From Bacteroidia bacterium (GTDB lineage: Bacteria > Bacteroidota > Bacteroidia > B-17B0 > Aurantibacillaceae), in contig BPGX01000005.1 in the NCBI GenBank assembly GCA_026003255.1, positions 62,001-126,000 on the forward strand: a stretch of DNA of 64,000 bases. Direction: 5' to 3'. The notes under the pieces were generated by a model. That model did no database searches. It was not told the origin of the DNA and worked only from the letters and a program-made list of their open reading frames with translations. Made by a program: the position numbers and the translations under genes. Below, one piece after another: positions 1 to 8,544 of the stretch (positions within the stretch are counted from its first letter, which is position 1; every line of letters starts with the position of its first letter).

Positions 1-2
1 CA

Positions 3-368
3 AAACAAGAAGAGAAATTTTTAGAACCAATTATTAAAGAATGTCCGGAAGTACTTAATCTTGCTGGGAAAACATCTCTTGAAGAACTTATCAGTTTGAT
101 TAACGCTTGTGATGCACTTATTGCAGCAAGTACCGGCACATTGCATATTGCGGCTACTCTTGGAAAGCATGCTATCGGATTATTCCCTTCCATTCGTCCA
201 ATGCACGCAGGTAGATGGGCACCTATTGGCAAGCATACTTACATATTACATCAAAATAAATTTTGCAACGATTGTAAAAATAATCCAGAACTTTGTCATT
301 GCATTCAATCTATTTCGACTTATCATGTGGCTGATATTTTAAATTCAATTTTATTAAAAAATGAATAA
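3..368 (+). CDS. Glycosyltransferase family 9 (heptosyltransferase-like), C-terminal part
   Basis: The reading frame is open from the left edge of the window, so only the last ~121 residues are present. The segment CDALIAASTGTLHIAATLGK followed by GLFPSIRPMHAGRWAPIG is the C-terminal nucleotide-sugar binding half of GT9 enzymes, in which S/T-G-x-x-H-x-A contacts the donor phosphates. GT9 enzymes add heptose or related sugars to the LPS core at the inner membrane. A Cys cluster (CNDCKNNPELCHC) near the end is a common tail in this family. The stop overlaps the start of the next gene by 8 bases, suggesting translational coupling. The true start and exact sugar are outside what can be seen. Confidence 0.8.
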   Translation, partial: KQEEKFLEPIIKECPEVLNLAGKTSLEELISLINACDALIAASTGTLHIAATLGKHAIGLFPSIRPMHAGRWAPIGKHTYILHQNKFCNDCKNNPELCHCIQSISTYHVADILNSILLKNE

Positions 369-1161
369 CTATTACAATAACAAAGTCATCTGGATTACTG
401 GTGCTTCATCAGGAATTGGCGCAGCAATTGCTAATTATTTATTGAGAAATACCAATGCAAAACTTGTACTTTCAGCAAGAAATGAGGTAAAATTAAAGCA
501 AATCGCCCAACAATCCCAAAATCCTAATCGTACTCTTATTCTTCCATTTGATTTAGGTCAATCCTTTAACGCTCCTGAACTTGCTAACAAAATTATTCAA
601 CACTTTGGAAAAATCGACATCCTCATTAATAACGGCGGAATAAGTCAACGAACAAAAGTATTAGAAATCAGCGAAGAATTAGAACGACAACTCTTTGAAA
701 TCAATTATTTCGCTCATATTAAACTGACAAAAGCCGTTCTTCCATACATGCTTCAACAAAAATACGGACATATTGTAGTTACCAGCAGTATCGCTGGAAA
801 ATTTGGCTTTTATTTGCGAAGCACCTACTCGGCTGCCAAACACGCCCTTCATGGATATTTTGAATCTTTACGTTTAGAATATGAAAATGAGGGAATTATT
901 GTATCCATTGTTTGTCCCGGTAAAATCAAAACCAATGTATCGATTAATGCTTTGAGTAAAGAAGGCATTTCTCATGGTAAAATGGACGAAAGCCATCAAA
1001 ATGCTATGTCTGCAGAAGTTGCTGCCATTAAAATATTAAAAGCCATTGCAAACAAAAGGGAAGAAGTGCTTGTTGGTGGAAAGGAATTACTCATGGTCTA
1101 CCTAAAACGTTTCTGTTTACCTCTTTTCAACTGGCTCATTCGCAAACAATCGCCGTATTAA
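361..1161 (+). CDS. SDR family NAD(P)-dependent oxidoreductase
   Basis: A 266-residue classical short-chain dehydrogenase. Residues 13-20 form the TGASSGIG cofactor loop, NNGG (about residues 90-93) is the NNAG-type structural motif, serines near 141-143 and Y156-SAA-K160 supply the catalytic Ser-Tyr-Lys set. The sequence is closest in feel to the DHRS7/YqjQ-like group of SDRs, acting on an unknown carbonyl or alcohol. The last ~25 residues are hydrophobic and basic (LKRFCLPLFNWLIRK), consistent with membrane association. It overlaps the upstream GT9 gene by 8 bases, so it is probably co-transcribed, and it converges on the ABC ATPase gene with a 2-base gap. Substrate is unknown. Confidence 0.88.
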   Translation: MNNYYNNKVIWITGASSGIGAAIANYLLRNTNAKLVLSARNEVKLKQIAQQSQNPNRTLILPFDLGQSFNAPELANKIIQHFGKIDILINNGGISQRTKVLEISEELERQLFEINYFAHIKLTKAVLPYMLQQKYGHIVVTSSIAGKFGFYLRSTYSAAKHALHGYFESLRLEYENEGIIVSIVCPGKIKTNVSINALSKEGISHGKMDESHQNAMSAEVAAIKILKAIANKREEVLVGGKELLMVYLKRFCLPLFNWLIRKQSPY

Positions 1162-1163
1162 AA

Positions 1164-1775
1164 CTACAATGTTATCTTTCTTTCACAAAAATAAAACTCT
1201 TCCTTAACATTATTGGAAAACACAATAATTGTCTTTTGTGCAGCCCATTTTTCAATCATATTGGAATACCATTGAATATTCATTGCATCAAGATTTGTCG
1301 TAGGTTCATCTAAGAGTAAAATAGGCGACCGATCCATAATGGCTAATAACAATCTCAACTTTTGTTTCATCCCGCTGGAGTAATGTTTTATCTGTTTATA
1401 CAAATGTTTTTCCAAACCCAATAATTCTATCATCTCATTTTTTGATACTTGATATTGTCTAAAACAAAAGACATGATCTATAATCTCGTGTAATGTAAAA
1501 TCTTCAATCAAGCCCATGTATGGCGCAGCAACACTCACAAATTTATACCAATTCTTTCTTTCTATTTCACGATTTTCATAAATATACTTCACATCACCTG
1601 AAGAAGGACTAATGTATCCAATAATAATTTTCAACAAAGTAGATTTTCCTGAACCATTATTGCCTATTACAACAACTTTTTCTTTTGGCAAAATATCAAA
1701 ACTTAAATCCTTGTATAAAAAATGTTTATTAAACCTTTTGGATACATTTCTTAAATGAATAGAAGGTACAACCAT
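1164..1775 (-). CDS. Orphan ABC transporter ATP-binding protein
   Basis: A single 203-residue ABC ATPase domain: Walker A GNNGSGKST at 38-46, signature YSSGMKQ at 132-138, Walker B ILLLDE at 152-157 with the catalytic Glu present, and D-loop TNLD. Two usual switch positions look replaced: the Q-loop region reads AAPYMG (Pro85 where Gln is expected) and the H-loop reads FSNN (Asn188 where His is expected). No permease gene is adjacent, so its partner is unknown; the size resembles CcmA-type exporters, but no ccm gene is near. It is 171 bases upstream, in genome order, of lpxA on the same strand, with a dispersed repeat between. The ATPase call is firm, the transported substrate is not known. 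Confidence 0.85.
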   Translation of the reverse strand: MVVPSIHLRNVSKRFNKHFLYKDLSFDILPKEKVVVIGNNGSGKSTLLKIIIGYISPSSGDVKYIYENREIERKNWYKFVSVAAPYMGLIEDFTLHEIIDHVFCFRQYQVSKNEMIELLGLEKHLYKQIKHYSSGMKQKLRLLLAIMDRSPILLLDEPTTNLDAMNIQWYSNMIEKWAAQKTIIVFSNNVKEEFYFCERKITL

Positions 1776-1865
1776 GAAAATTAGTTACAAATTTAAATAA
1801 AATTACTAAGTAACATTTCTGCAAATGAAAACATTCAATTTATAGAAGATTGATAATTTAAAAGA

Positions 1866-1907
1866 ATAACCTGCGGAAATCTGCATCAATCTGTGGCATC
1901 TGTGTTC
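1866..1907 (+). repeat. Dispersed repeat, 'rich in ATCTG..TCATCTGTGTTC', copy 1
   Basis: This non-coding block resembles blocks at 11085-11127 (same orientation) and 59428-59480 (inverted). The shared core is an ATCTGC..CAATCTG followed by CATCTGTGTTC. All copies are intergenic. I recall similar sequence scattered through many Bacteroidota genomes, but that was not checked. No terminator-like stem was seen in it. Confidence 0.6.
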
Positions 1908-1946
1908 AAATTTTTCTATTTTATCTAAACGCATATTTAAAAAAAT

Positions 1947-2720
1947 CTATATCCCTTTAATTACTCCATCTTTTTGATTACGAATAAAAGTAAGTATTTC
2001 TTGTTTGAATACAGAATCAGGAATTTCTTTTTCTACAATCTCCAATGCATTCTGCAAATTATATCCCTTCACATAAATAATTCTATATATATCCTCAATC
2101 TGTTTTATTTGTTCAGGTGTAAACCCTCTTCTGGTGAGCCCTACACTATTTACACCTATATACTGCAATGGCTCACGCGCACAACGAACATACGGTGGGA
2201 CACTCTTGCGAATCAATGATGCACCAGCTACAAATGAATGTTTCCCAATAGTAATAAACTGTTGAGCCGCGCTCATACCTTCTATTATCGCCCAATCTTC
2301 AATAGTGATATGTCCGGAAAGTCCAACACTATTAGCAATAATCACATTGTTTCCAATAATACAATCGTGTGCTATGTGAACATAAGCCATTATCAAACAG
2401 TTATCTCCCACTTTCGTGGTCATTTTATCCAATGTTCCGCGATGAATAGTAACAAACTCACGAATCGTAGTATTATTGCCAATTTCCACAGTACTCTCCT
2501 CTCCCTTGAATTTTAAGTCCTGCGGCTCTGCGCCAATTACTGCACCGGGAAAAATCTTACAATTCGCACCTATTTTAGTATAATTCATAATCACCGCATT
2601 CGGTCCAATCCAAGTATTATCTCCAATTTCCACCTTATCTTCAATCGTTGCAAAAGGCGATACTACAACGTTTTTCCCAAGTTTTGCTTTGGTGCTCACA
2701 CTGGCAAGTGGAGAAATCAT
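1947..2720 (-). CDS. lpxA: Acyl-ACP--UDP-N-acetylglucosamine O-acyltransferase
   Basis: A 257-residue left-handed beta-helix protein, the usual length for LpxA, which transfers a 3-hydroxyacyl chain to the 3-OH of UDP-GlcNAc, the first step of lipid A synthesis in the cytoplasm. The N-terminal two thirds is a run of hexapeptide repeats ([LIV]-G-x-x-x-x), and the block YVHIAHDCIIGNN holds the catalytic His in the position equivalent to E. coli His125. The C-terminal third (SVGLTRRGFTPEQIKQIEDIYR) is the typical LpxA helical cap rather than the LpxD one. Its start overlaps the lpxC-fabZ stop by 4 bases (ATGA), so both are one transcription unit. Confidence 0.97.
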   Translation of the reverse strand: MISPLASVSTKAKLGKNVVVSPFATIEDKVEIGDNTWIGPNAVIMNYTKIGANCKIFPGAVIGAEPQDLKFKGEESTVEIGNNTTIREFVTIHRGTLDKMTTKVGDNCLIMAYVHIAHDCIIGNNVIIANSVGLSGHITIEDWAIIEGMSAAQQFITIGKHSFVAGASLIRKSVPPYVRCAREPLQYIGVNSVGLTRRGFTPEQIKQIEDIYRIIYVKGYNLQNALEIVEKEIPDSVFKQEILTFIRNQKDGVIKGI

Positions 2721-4168
2721 ACGGTAACTGATTTTTCAGGTTGTTGAATATTTCTGACTTTGACAATTTGTGCTGTCATATCGGCTTCACACACCAGTTT
2801 ATTCCCCACATACGCCCGTCCAATCATGTGACAAATTCCTCTACGAATGGGCTCCGCCAGATCCATGCGCATCACCAATGTATCACCCGGTACAACTTTT
2901 TGCTTAAACTTCGCACTGTCAATTTTCAAAAAATACGTTTGATAATTTTCCGGATCTGGTACAGATTTTAACGCTAATATACCTCCCGTTTGTGCCAATG
3001 CTTCAATAATTAAAACGCCCGGCATCACTGGTTCATCCGGAAAATGCCCCGGAAACCAGAAATCATTAATTGTTACATTGCGAATACCCACAACATATTC
3101 AGGAGTAAGTTCTACAATTCTATCTACTAATAAAAACGGATGACGATGCGGTAATATCTTTTGAATTTCTCTGACATCAATCAATGCGGGTGTATTCAAA
3201 TTAATTTTAGGGATATATTGTTCTTTCTTCTGTTTCTTGATAGCTTCTTTTATTTTTTTTGCAAATTGTGTATTCCCATAATGACCCGGGCGAGCTGCAA
3301 GTATGTGAATTTTCAAGTGTTGTCCAACAAGCGCCAAATCACCAACAATATCTAACAACTTATGCCGCGCCGGTTCATTATAAAAATGTAACTTAGTATT
3401 ATTAAGAACCCCTTTTCCTTTAACTTCCACATCTTCTTTATGAAAAACTTTTTTCAAATAATCAATTTTTTCTTTTGGTAGCTCTCGGTCCACCAGTACA
3501 ATCGCATTATTTAAATCACCTCCTTTTATTAAATTATGTTGTAACAATGCCTCCAATTCGTGTAAAAACACAAATGTTCTGCATTTAGCGATTTCAGGAA
3601 TAAACTCACCTGTATGGTACATGCTCGCATGCTGTGTCCCTAAAACTTCACTATTGTAATCTACCATCACTGTAATTCTAAACGTCTCTTGCGGTACTGC
3701 TAACATCTCAATCTTTCGTTCAGGACATTCATAGGTAAGATTTTCTTTTAATTCAAAATACTCTCTTTCAGCATCTTGTTCTACCACACCGGCTTTTTGC
3801 AATGCTTCTACAAATGGCATCGCACTTCCATCCATTATGGGCATTTCAGGCCCATCCACTTGTATTAAACAATTGTCTAAATCCATTCCAATCAGAGCCG
3901 CTAAAACATGTTCAGTGGTATGTACAACAGCATTATCTTTTAATTTTCCATTAGAATCTAATAACCCTAATGAAGTTCCTCTTTCAGTACTGATAACATT
4001 ATCTACATCTGCATCAATTATGGGTTGCCCCGGTAAGTCAATTCTTTGAAATTTAAACCAATGATTGTGAGGAGCTGGTAAAAAGGTCAATTGAACGGGC
4101 TTTCCTGTATGCAGCCCAACGCCAGAAATACTAATTTTTTCTTTAATCGTTTTCTGTTTATCCGCCAT
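2717..4168 (-). CDS. lpxC-fabZ: Bifunctional UDP-3-O-acyl-GlcNAc deacetylase / 3-hydroxyacyl-ACP dehydratase
   Basis: A 483-residue fusion. Residues ~5-310 are LpxC, the zinc deacetylase that commits lipid A synthesis: HTTEH near residue 87 and RHKLLDIVGD near 270-279 provide the zinc ligands. Residues ~335-475 are FabZ, the hot-dog dehydratase of fatty acid elongation: LPHRHPFLLVDRI, then FPGHFPDEPVMPGV with the catalytic His and the downstream Glu of IIEALAQTGG. This fusion is a known Bacteroidota and Chlorobi hallmark and ties lipid A and fatty acid flux together. lpxD, which often precedes it, is not in the adjacent upstream space; a divergent phosphatase gene is there instead. Confidence 0.97.
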   Translation of the reverse strand: MADKQKTIKEKISISGVGLHTGKPVQLTFLPAPHNHWFKFQRIDLPGQPIIDADVDNVISTERGTSLGLLDSNGKLKDNAVVHTTEHVLAALIGMDLDNCLIQVDGPEMPIMDGSAMPFVEALQKAGVVEQDAEREYFELKENLTYECPERKIEMLAVPQETFRITVMVDYNSEVLGTQHASMYHTGEFIPEIAKCRTFVFLHELEALLQHNLIKGGDLNNAIVLVDRELPKEKIDYLKKVFHKEDVEVKGKGVLNNTKLHFYNEPARHKLLDIVGDLALVGQHLKIHILAARPGHYGNTQFAKKIKEAIKKQKKEQYIPKINLNTPALIDVREIQKILPHRHPFLLVDRIVELTPEYVVGIRNVTINDFWFPGHFPDEPVMPGVLIIEALAQTGGILALKSVPDPENYQTYFLKIDSAKFKQKVVPGDTLVMRMDLAEPIRRGICHMIGRAYVGNKLVCEADMTAQIVKVRNIQQPEKSVTV

Positions 4169-4193
4169 TTTTATTCAATTTTAAACAATTGAG

Positions 4194-4201
4194 CAAATGT
4201 A
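4194..4201 (-). promoter_or_regulatory. Candidate -7 box for lpxC-fabZ-lpxA
   Basis: On the minus strand the octamer reads TACATTTG, matching the Bacteroidota -7 consensus TAnnTTTG, 26 bases upstream of the lpxC-fabZ start. A clear TTTG-type -33 box at ~19 bases was not seen, so this is a partial match. Confidence 0.45.
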
Positions 4202-4383
4202 ATGAAAAATTTATTTTGTTGCATTTTCATTGATTCTTCATTTCATCATCCACTCATCATTAAAAATAAATATTTCGTCCCCCCATTATGTTCAATTTAT
4301 TAATATAAATTAATCTTTTGTCTATTCCCTTGATAATTGTTATGATTATTTCTGAATAAAATCAATTAAATTTAACCCGTAAC

Positions 4384-6531
4384 ATGCTTCGATATTTCTA
4401 CTACATTATTTTATTCACTTTATTATTTATTACAAATATTATTTCTCAAAATATTAGAAAGATAGATTCACTTTTTTCAACATTAAAGAAATGGGAAAAT
4501 GAGAAAAGTTATCAAGCAGATACAATTTTGTATAATGTTTATTACAAATTAGGAAGATATCTTCAAAACCAAAACCCAGACACAGCTATTTTTTACTTAA
4601 AGAAAAGCCAAGAAAAAGCAAGGAAATTAAATAATATAATAAATTTAGCTGAAAGTACCCAACAAATTGCCTGGTGTTTATTTCTCAAAGGAGAAAATCA
4701 AAAAGCTATTGAAACATTTGAACAAGCATTAAACTTGTTACCAAAATTAATAGAAAATAAATATAGAAAAATTAAGAAGAAAGAATACGGTTCTATTTTG
4801 GGAAATTTAGGAGCTGTATATCATGTTCAAGGGAATTTCAACAAAGCATTAGAATGTTACTTTAATGCTCTAAAAATGAATGAAGCATGCGATAATAAGT
4901 TTAACCAAGCCAATAATCTTGCAAATATTGGTATTATTTATGCCAGTCAAAAAAATTACGCCAAAGCATTAGAATATTATACAAAAGCATTACACATTGA
5001 TAAGGAAATCGAAAATAAAGACGGTCAGGCATCCGATTATATAAATATTGGCATTATCCATGAAGAACAAGGGCATTATCGTAAAGCAATAAAATACTAT
5101 TTCATGGCATTGAAAATCATAAAAGAACTTGAGAATAATAAAAGAAATTATGCTATTGTATTGGGAAACATTGGAAATTTGTATGTAGACCTTGGAGAAC
5201 ATGAAAAAGCAATGTATTATTTAACAAAAGCAATGAAAATTAACAAGGAAGTTGAAAACAAGTGGGGGCTAATATCCAATTTCGTAAATATTGGCACTGT
5301 TTATAGTAAACAACAAAAATATACAGAAGCAGAACAGTATCTTTTACAAGCTATTCAAATCGGTGAAGAATTACAAATTACCAATGAATTAAAAGATTAC
5401 TATAAATCTCTATCCGAATTATATGTGCAAATGGGAAAACACAAAGAAGCTTTGAATGCCTATAAAAAACATATTTTATACAAAGACAGTGTGAACAGCG
5501 AAGAAAACAAAAAAGCCCTTGCCACCAAAGAAATGCAATATCAGTTTGAAAAAAAACAAGATGAAGAAAAAGCTAAACACGAACAAGAACTCTTAAAAAG
5601 AGAAGCTAAAGAAAAACAGCAAAGATTGTATTTGTACCTTGCGTTGGCTATTGCTGCCGCCATTCTGGTGATTTTAGGAATTGTGTATAAATCCCTTCAA
5701 ACTACTAAACGACAAAAGAAAATCATAGAACAAGCCAGAGATGAAATTGCGGCACAAAAGAAAATCGTGGAAGAAAAGAATAAGGATATTCTGGATAGTA
5801 TCAATTACGCCAAACGTATTCAGGAGGCCATATTACCTCATCCTAACAAATGGAAACAACTCTTTCCGGATAGTTTTATTTTATATCTACCCAAAGACAT
5901 TGTAGCCGGTGACTTTTACTGGTTGGAAGAAACAGACCAATACATCTTTGTTGCCGCAGCAGATTGCACCGGACATGGAGTACCGGGCGCAATGGTAAGC
6001 GTAGTATGTAGTAATGCACTTACCAGAGCAGTGCTTGAAGAAAAACTAACAGAAACAAACCAAATTCTTGACAAAGTTAGAGAGATAGTCATTGAAAAAC
6101 TTAGTGGAAGTGATGAAAACATTCGTGATGGAATGGATGTGTGTTTAATAAGAATCAACAAACAAAACCGAAAGCAAATCCAATACAGCGGAGCGAATCG
6201 ACCTTTGTATATTGCAGAGAACAACATACTCATTGAAATCAAACCAGACAAACAACCCATTGGAAAATACGAAGAAGCGATGCCATTTACAGCACAACAA
6301 ATAGAACTAAAAGAAAATACCACACTTTACTTAACTACTGACGGCTATGCTGACCAGTTTGGAGGAGAAAAAGGTAAGAAGATAGGCACAAAGCAGTTTA
6401 AGGAGTTGTTAAGTAGTTTGGTAAACAAAACCATGGAAGAACAGAAAAAAACATTAGAAACATTTTATGTTCAATGGCGAGGAGAGGGCTATCAAACCGA
6501 TGATGTAACCCTAATAGGAATTAAAATTTAA
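4384..6531 (+). CDS. TPR-repeat, membrane-anchored SpoIIE-type serine phosphatase
   Basis: A 715-residue sensor-like protein. It begins with a signal peptide (hydrophobic to ~residue 20, ending near SQ), followed by about seven tetratricopeptide repeats at ~45-375 (recurrent NLGxxY, GNIGNLY, ALEYYTKAL units), a charged coiled coil, one transmembrane helix at ~415-437, a second short coiled coil, and a PP2C/SpoIIE phosphatase domain at ~495-715 (PKDIVAGDFYW, AAADCTGHGVPGAMVS, later TDGYADQFGG and the terminal QTDDVTLIGIKI carrying metal-binding Asp residues). The layout places TPRs in the periplasm and the phosphatase in the cytoplasm. The family dephosphorylates anti-anti-sigma-like or other Ser-phosphoproteins; no such partner is encoded nearby. 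Confidence 0.92.
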   Translation: MLRYFYYIILFTLLFITNIISQNIRKIDSLFSTLKKWENEKSYQADTILYNVYYKLGRYLQNQNPDTAIFYLKKSQEKARKLNNIINLAESTQQIAWCLFLKGENQKAIETFEQALNLLPKLIENKYRKIKKKEYGSILGNLGAVYHVQGNFNKALECYFNALKMNEACDNKFNQANNLANIGIIYASQKNYAKALEYYTKALHIDKEIENKDGQASDYINIGIIHEEQGHYRKAIKYYFMALKIIKELENNKRNYAIVLGNIGNLYVDLGEHEKAMYYLTKAMKINKEVENKWGLISNFVNIGTVYSKQQKYTEAEQYLLQAIQIGEELQITNELKDYYKSLSELYVQMGKHKEALNAYKKHILYKDSVNSEENKKALATKEMQYQFEKKQDEEKAKHEQELLKREAKEKQQRLYLYLALAIAAAILVILGIVYKSLQTTKRQKKIIEQARDEIAAQKKIVEEKNKDILDSINYAKRIQEAILPHPNKWKQLFPDSFILYLPKDIVAGDFYWLEETDQYIFVAAADCTGHGVPGAMVSVVCSNALTRAVLEEKLTETNQILDKVREIVIEKLSGSDENIRDGMDVCLIRINKQNRKQIQYSGANRPLYIAENNILIEIKPDKQPIGKYEEAMPFTAQQIELKENTTLYLTTDGYADQFGGEKGKKIGTKQFKELLSSLVNKTMEEQKKTLETFYVQWRGEGYQTDDVTLIGIKI

Positions 6532-6558
6532 TTGTCCCACCTACACTGCACCAATAGT

Positions 6559-6566
6559 TATTTTTG
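6559..6566 (+). promoter_or_regulatory. Candidate -7 box upstream of the phosphodiesterase gene
   Basis: TATTTTTG matches TAnnTTTG and lies 17 bases upstream of the ATG at 6584. The nearest TTG-type -33 element (6532-6534) is ~24 bases away, longer than the usual ~19, so confidence is modest. Confidence 0.4.
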
Positions 6567-6583
6567 CAGCATAAAAAAAGAAC

Positions 6584-7084
6584 ATGACCAAAGTATTCTT
6601 ATTTTCGGATACACACTCTCACTGGAACGATGAATGGAACAAACACATTCAAAATGCAGATGAATTATGGCACGCAGGAGACATAGGAGATGAAGAATTT
6701 CTCAATAAATTAAAATCAATTAGTGTAAATAAAAAATTAAGAATTGTTTATGGAAACATAGATAATCATAATGTCAGAACTCAAACACAAGATCATCTAA
6801 TCTTTGAATTAGAAAATTTCAAAATCCTGATTATTCACATCGCAGGAACATTTGGCAAATATAATCCACAAACTCAAAAATTAATTTTACAACATCAACC
6901 AGATATTCTCGTTTGCGGACACTCTCATATTCTTAAAATAAAATGGGATGAAAAATACAAGTTGTGGTATATCAATCCAGGTGCAGCAGGTAAATACGGT
7001 TTTCACAAAGTTTCCACAGCACTTTTATTTGAATTAAACGACAGCAAAATATCAAATATGCAAATTATTGAATGGAAAAAATGA
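6584..7084 (+). CDS. Metallophosphoesterase, YfcE/MJ0936 family
   Basis: A 166-residue calcineurin-like phosphoesterase. The ordered metal-binding motifs are all visible: DTHSH (residues 9-13), AGDIGD (~31-36), YGNIDNH (~58-64), and CGHSHILK (~109-116), followed by NPGAAG. Enzymes of this YfcE-like group hydrolyse phosphodiesters with Mn2+ or Ni2+ in vitro; their physiological substrate is generally unclear. It sits between the phosphatase gene and the Pmp3-tailed lipoprotein gene, 27 bases upstream of the latter. It is cytoplasmic (no signal peptide). Confidence 0.9.
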   Translation: MTKVFLFSDTHSHWNDEWNKHIQNADELWHAGDIGDEEFLNKLKSISVNKKLRIVYGNIDNHNVRTQTQDHLIFELENFKILIIHIAGTFGKYNPQTQKLILQHQPDILVCGHSHILKIKWDEKYKLWYINPGAAGKYGFHKVSTALLFELNDSKISNMQIIEWKK

Positions 7085-7111
7085 TGTACATTCACGGCAA
7101 AAATTAAAATT

Positions 7112-7741
7112 ATGAAAAAGTTAAGTATTTTCATCTATCTTCTTACCATTGGAGTGTTTCTTACTTCCTGCTCCACTCAAAACTTCTTGAAAAGAAAGTA
7201 TACAAAAGGAATGTTCATTGAAACCATCGCACATTCAAAGAAACCTCAATCAAATTACATTACAAATGATAACCAAACTTCTTATCCATTAATTTCTAAA
7301 CATTTACACAACAATCCTATTGAATTATCATCTACCTCACCTAATAATCAGGAAAATATAATTTCTCAAAATAATATATCCGAAACTAAAACTTATTCCA
7401 AAAAGCAAATACTTCTTTCAAATAAACACCAATTGCAAAATAACAAACGCACTTCTCTGAGTTCTTCTAATCATTCATATACCCCAAATTCTTACCATTC
7501 CTTCAAACCACAACAAAAAAACATTACTGCATTTACAATATCACAAAAAAAAGACGATGATAAAATTATTTGGGTAATCCTTTCACTAATTCCTATTTTA
7601 TGTTTAATTGCCATTTATCTGCATGATGGCAAAAAAGTAACTACCAATTTTTGGATTGACCTTATACTTCACCTTTTATTAGTTCTTCCTGCCATAATTT
7701 TTGCTTTATTAGTAGTGTTAGACGTTATTAACCTTGCTTAA
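7112..7741 (+). CDS. Lipoprotein with C-terminal YqaE/Pmp3 (UPF0057-like) membrane domain
   Basis: A 209-residue protein with a lipoprotein signal peptide (lipobox L-T-S-C, Cys20), a Ser/Asn/Gln/Lys-rich low-complexity linker (~21-147), and two C-terminal transmembrane helices (~150-172 and ~180-208). The C-terminal part (LIPILCLIAIYLHDG, TTNFWIDLILHLLLVLPAIIFAL) follows the Pmp3/YqaE pattern: first helix, short polar loop, FWI/N..L..L..PGIIHA-type second helix. Pmp3 proteins are small stress-linked membrane proteins; the lipoprotein-linker extension is an architecture I recall from Bacteroidota but could not search. It lies 8 bases before lgt, the enzyme that would acylate its Cys20. Function unknown. 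Confidence 0.7.
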   Translation: MKKLSIFIYLLTIGVFLTSCSTQNFLKRKYTKGMFIETIAHSKKPQSNYITNDNQTSYPLISKHLHNNPIELSSTSPNNQENIISQNNISETKTYSKKQILLSNKHQLQNNKRTSLSSSNHSYTPNSYHSFKPQQKNITAFTISQKKDDDKIIWVILSLIPILCLIAIYLHDGKKVTTNFWIDLILHLLLVLPAIIFALLVVLDVINLA

Positions 7742-7749
7742 ATAATTTT

Positions 7750-8544
7750 ATGCTCACAAATTATATTCGTTGGAATCCTTCCCCTGAAATTTTCACCATT
7801 CCGGGAATTGATTGGCCTGTACGCTGGTATGGACTAATGTGGGCTTTGTCTTTCATTCTATCACATTACATTTTAAGCAAAGTGTATAAGTTAGAAAACA
7901 GAAAACAAGAAGATTTAGACAATCTCACTCTCTATGTTATGTTAGGTTCCATAATTGGCGCCCGATTAGGTCATTGTTTATTTTACGACTTCAAATACTA
8001 CATCACACATCCACTGGATATTCTAAAAATATACGAAGGAGGACTGGCCAGCCACGGTGGTGCAATTGGTATTCTACTTGCCATCTGGTTGTATGTACGA
8101 AAAACAAAAGAAAATATATGGTGGCTCCTTGATAGAATCGTTATTGTTGTCCCTCTCGCAGGAATGCTCATCCGAATTGGAAATTTAATGAACTCAGAAA
8201 TCATCGGCAAACCCACTACCCTACCCTTTGCCTTTATTTTTGAAAGTGTAGATAACATCCCACGCCATCCTTCTCAATTATATGAAGCTATTTATGCTGG
8301 TCTTTTATTCATTTTATTTATTTACCTATGGAAAAATAAACGTATGGATTTTGCTCATGGTTTCATGTTCGGCTTGTTTTGTGTTCTATTATTCACATTC
8401 CGCTTTTTTATTGAGTTTCTGAAAGAAAATCAGGAAGCATTTGAAAACCAACTCCCCCTCAATATGGGACAAATTTTAAGTATCCCCTTCATTGTCATTG
8501 GTATTTATTTAATCATCAAACGAAGAAAATATGAAACGAACTAA
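7750..8544 (+). CDS. lgt: Prolipoprotein diacylglyceryl transferase
   Basis: A 264-residue, roughly seven-helix inner membrane enzyme that moves diacylglycerol from phosphatidylglycerol to the lipobox Cys of prolipoproteins. Diagnostic motifs are [11 protein letters not shown] near residue 23, the [13 protein letters not shown] block (~95-107) with the conserved His, [15 protein letters not shown] (~142-156, the Lgt signature with essential Arg and Asn), and RHPSQLYEA (~171-179). The gene overlaps asnS by 14 bases, so the two are translated from one message. Lipoproteins encoded in this window (7112, 10417 and 33028 genes) are expected clients. Confidence 0.97.
   Translation: MLTNYIRWNPSPEIFTIPGIDWPVRWYGLMWALSFILSHYILSKVYKLENRKQEDLDNLTLYVMLGSIIGARLGHCLFYDFKYYITHPLDILKIYEGGLASHGGAIGILLAIWLYVRKTKENIWWLLDRIVIVVPLAGMLIRIGNLMNSEIIGKPTTLPFAFIFESVDNIPRHPSQLYEAIYAGLLFILFIYLWKNKRMDFAHGFMFGLFCVLLFTFRFFIEFLKENQEAFENQLPLNMGQILSIPFIVIGIYLIIKRRKYETN

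Noticed and set aside
5916..6323. 135-codon minus-strand frame inside the SpoIIE domain
   Set aside because: It is antisense to a conserved phosphatase domain, with Ser/Phe-rich composition and no homology that I can recognise.
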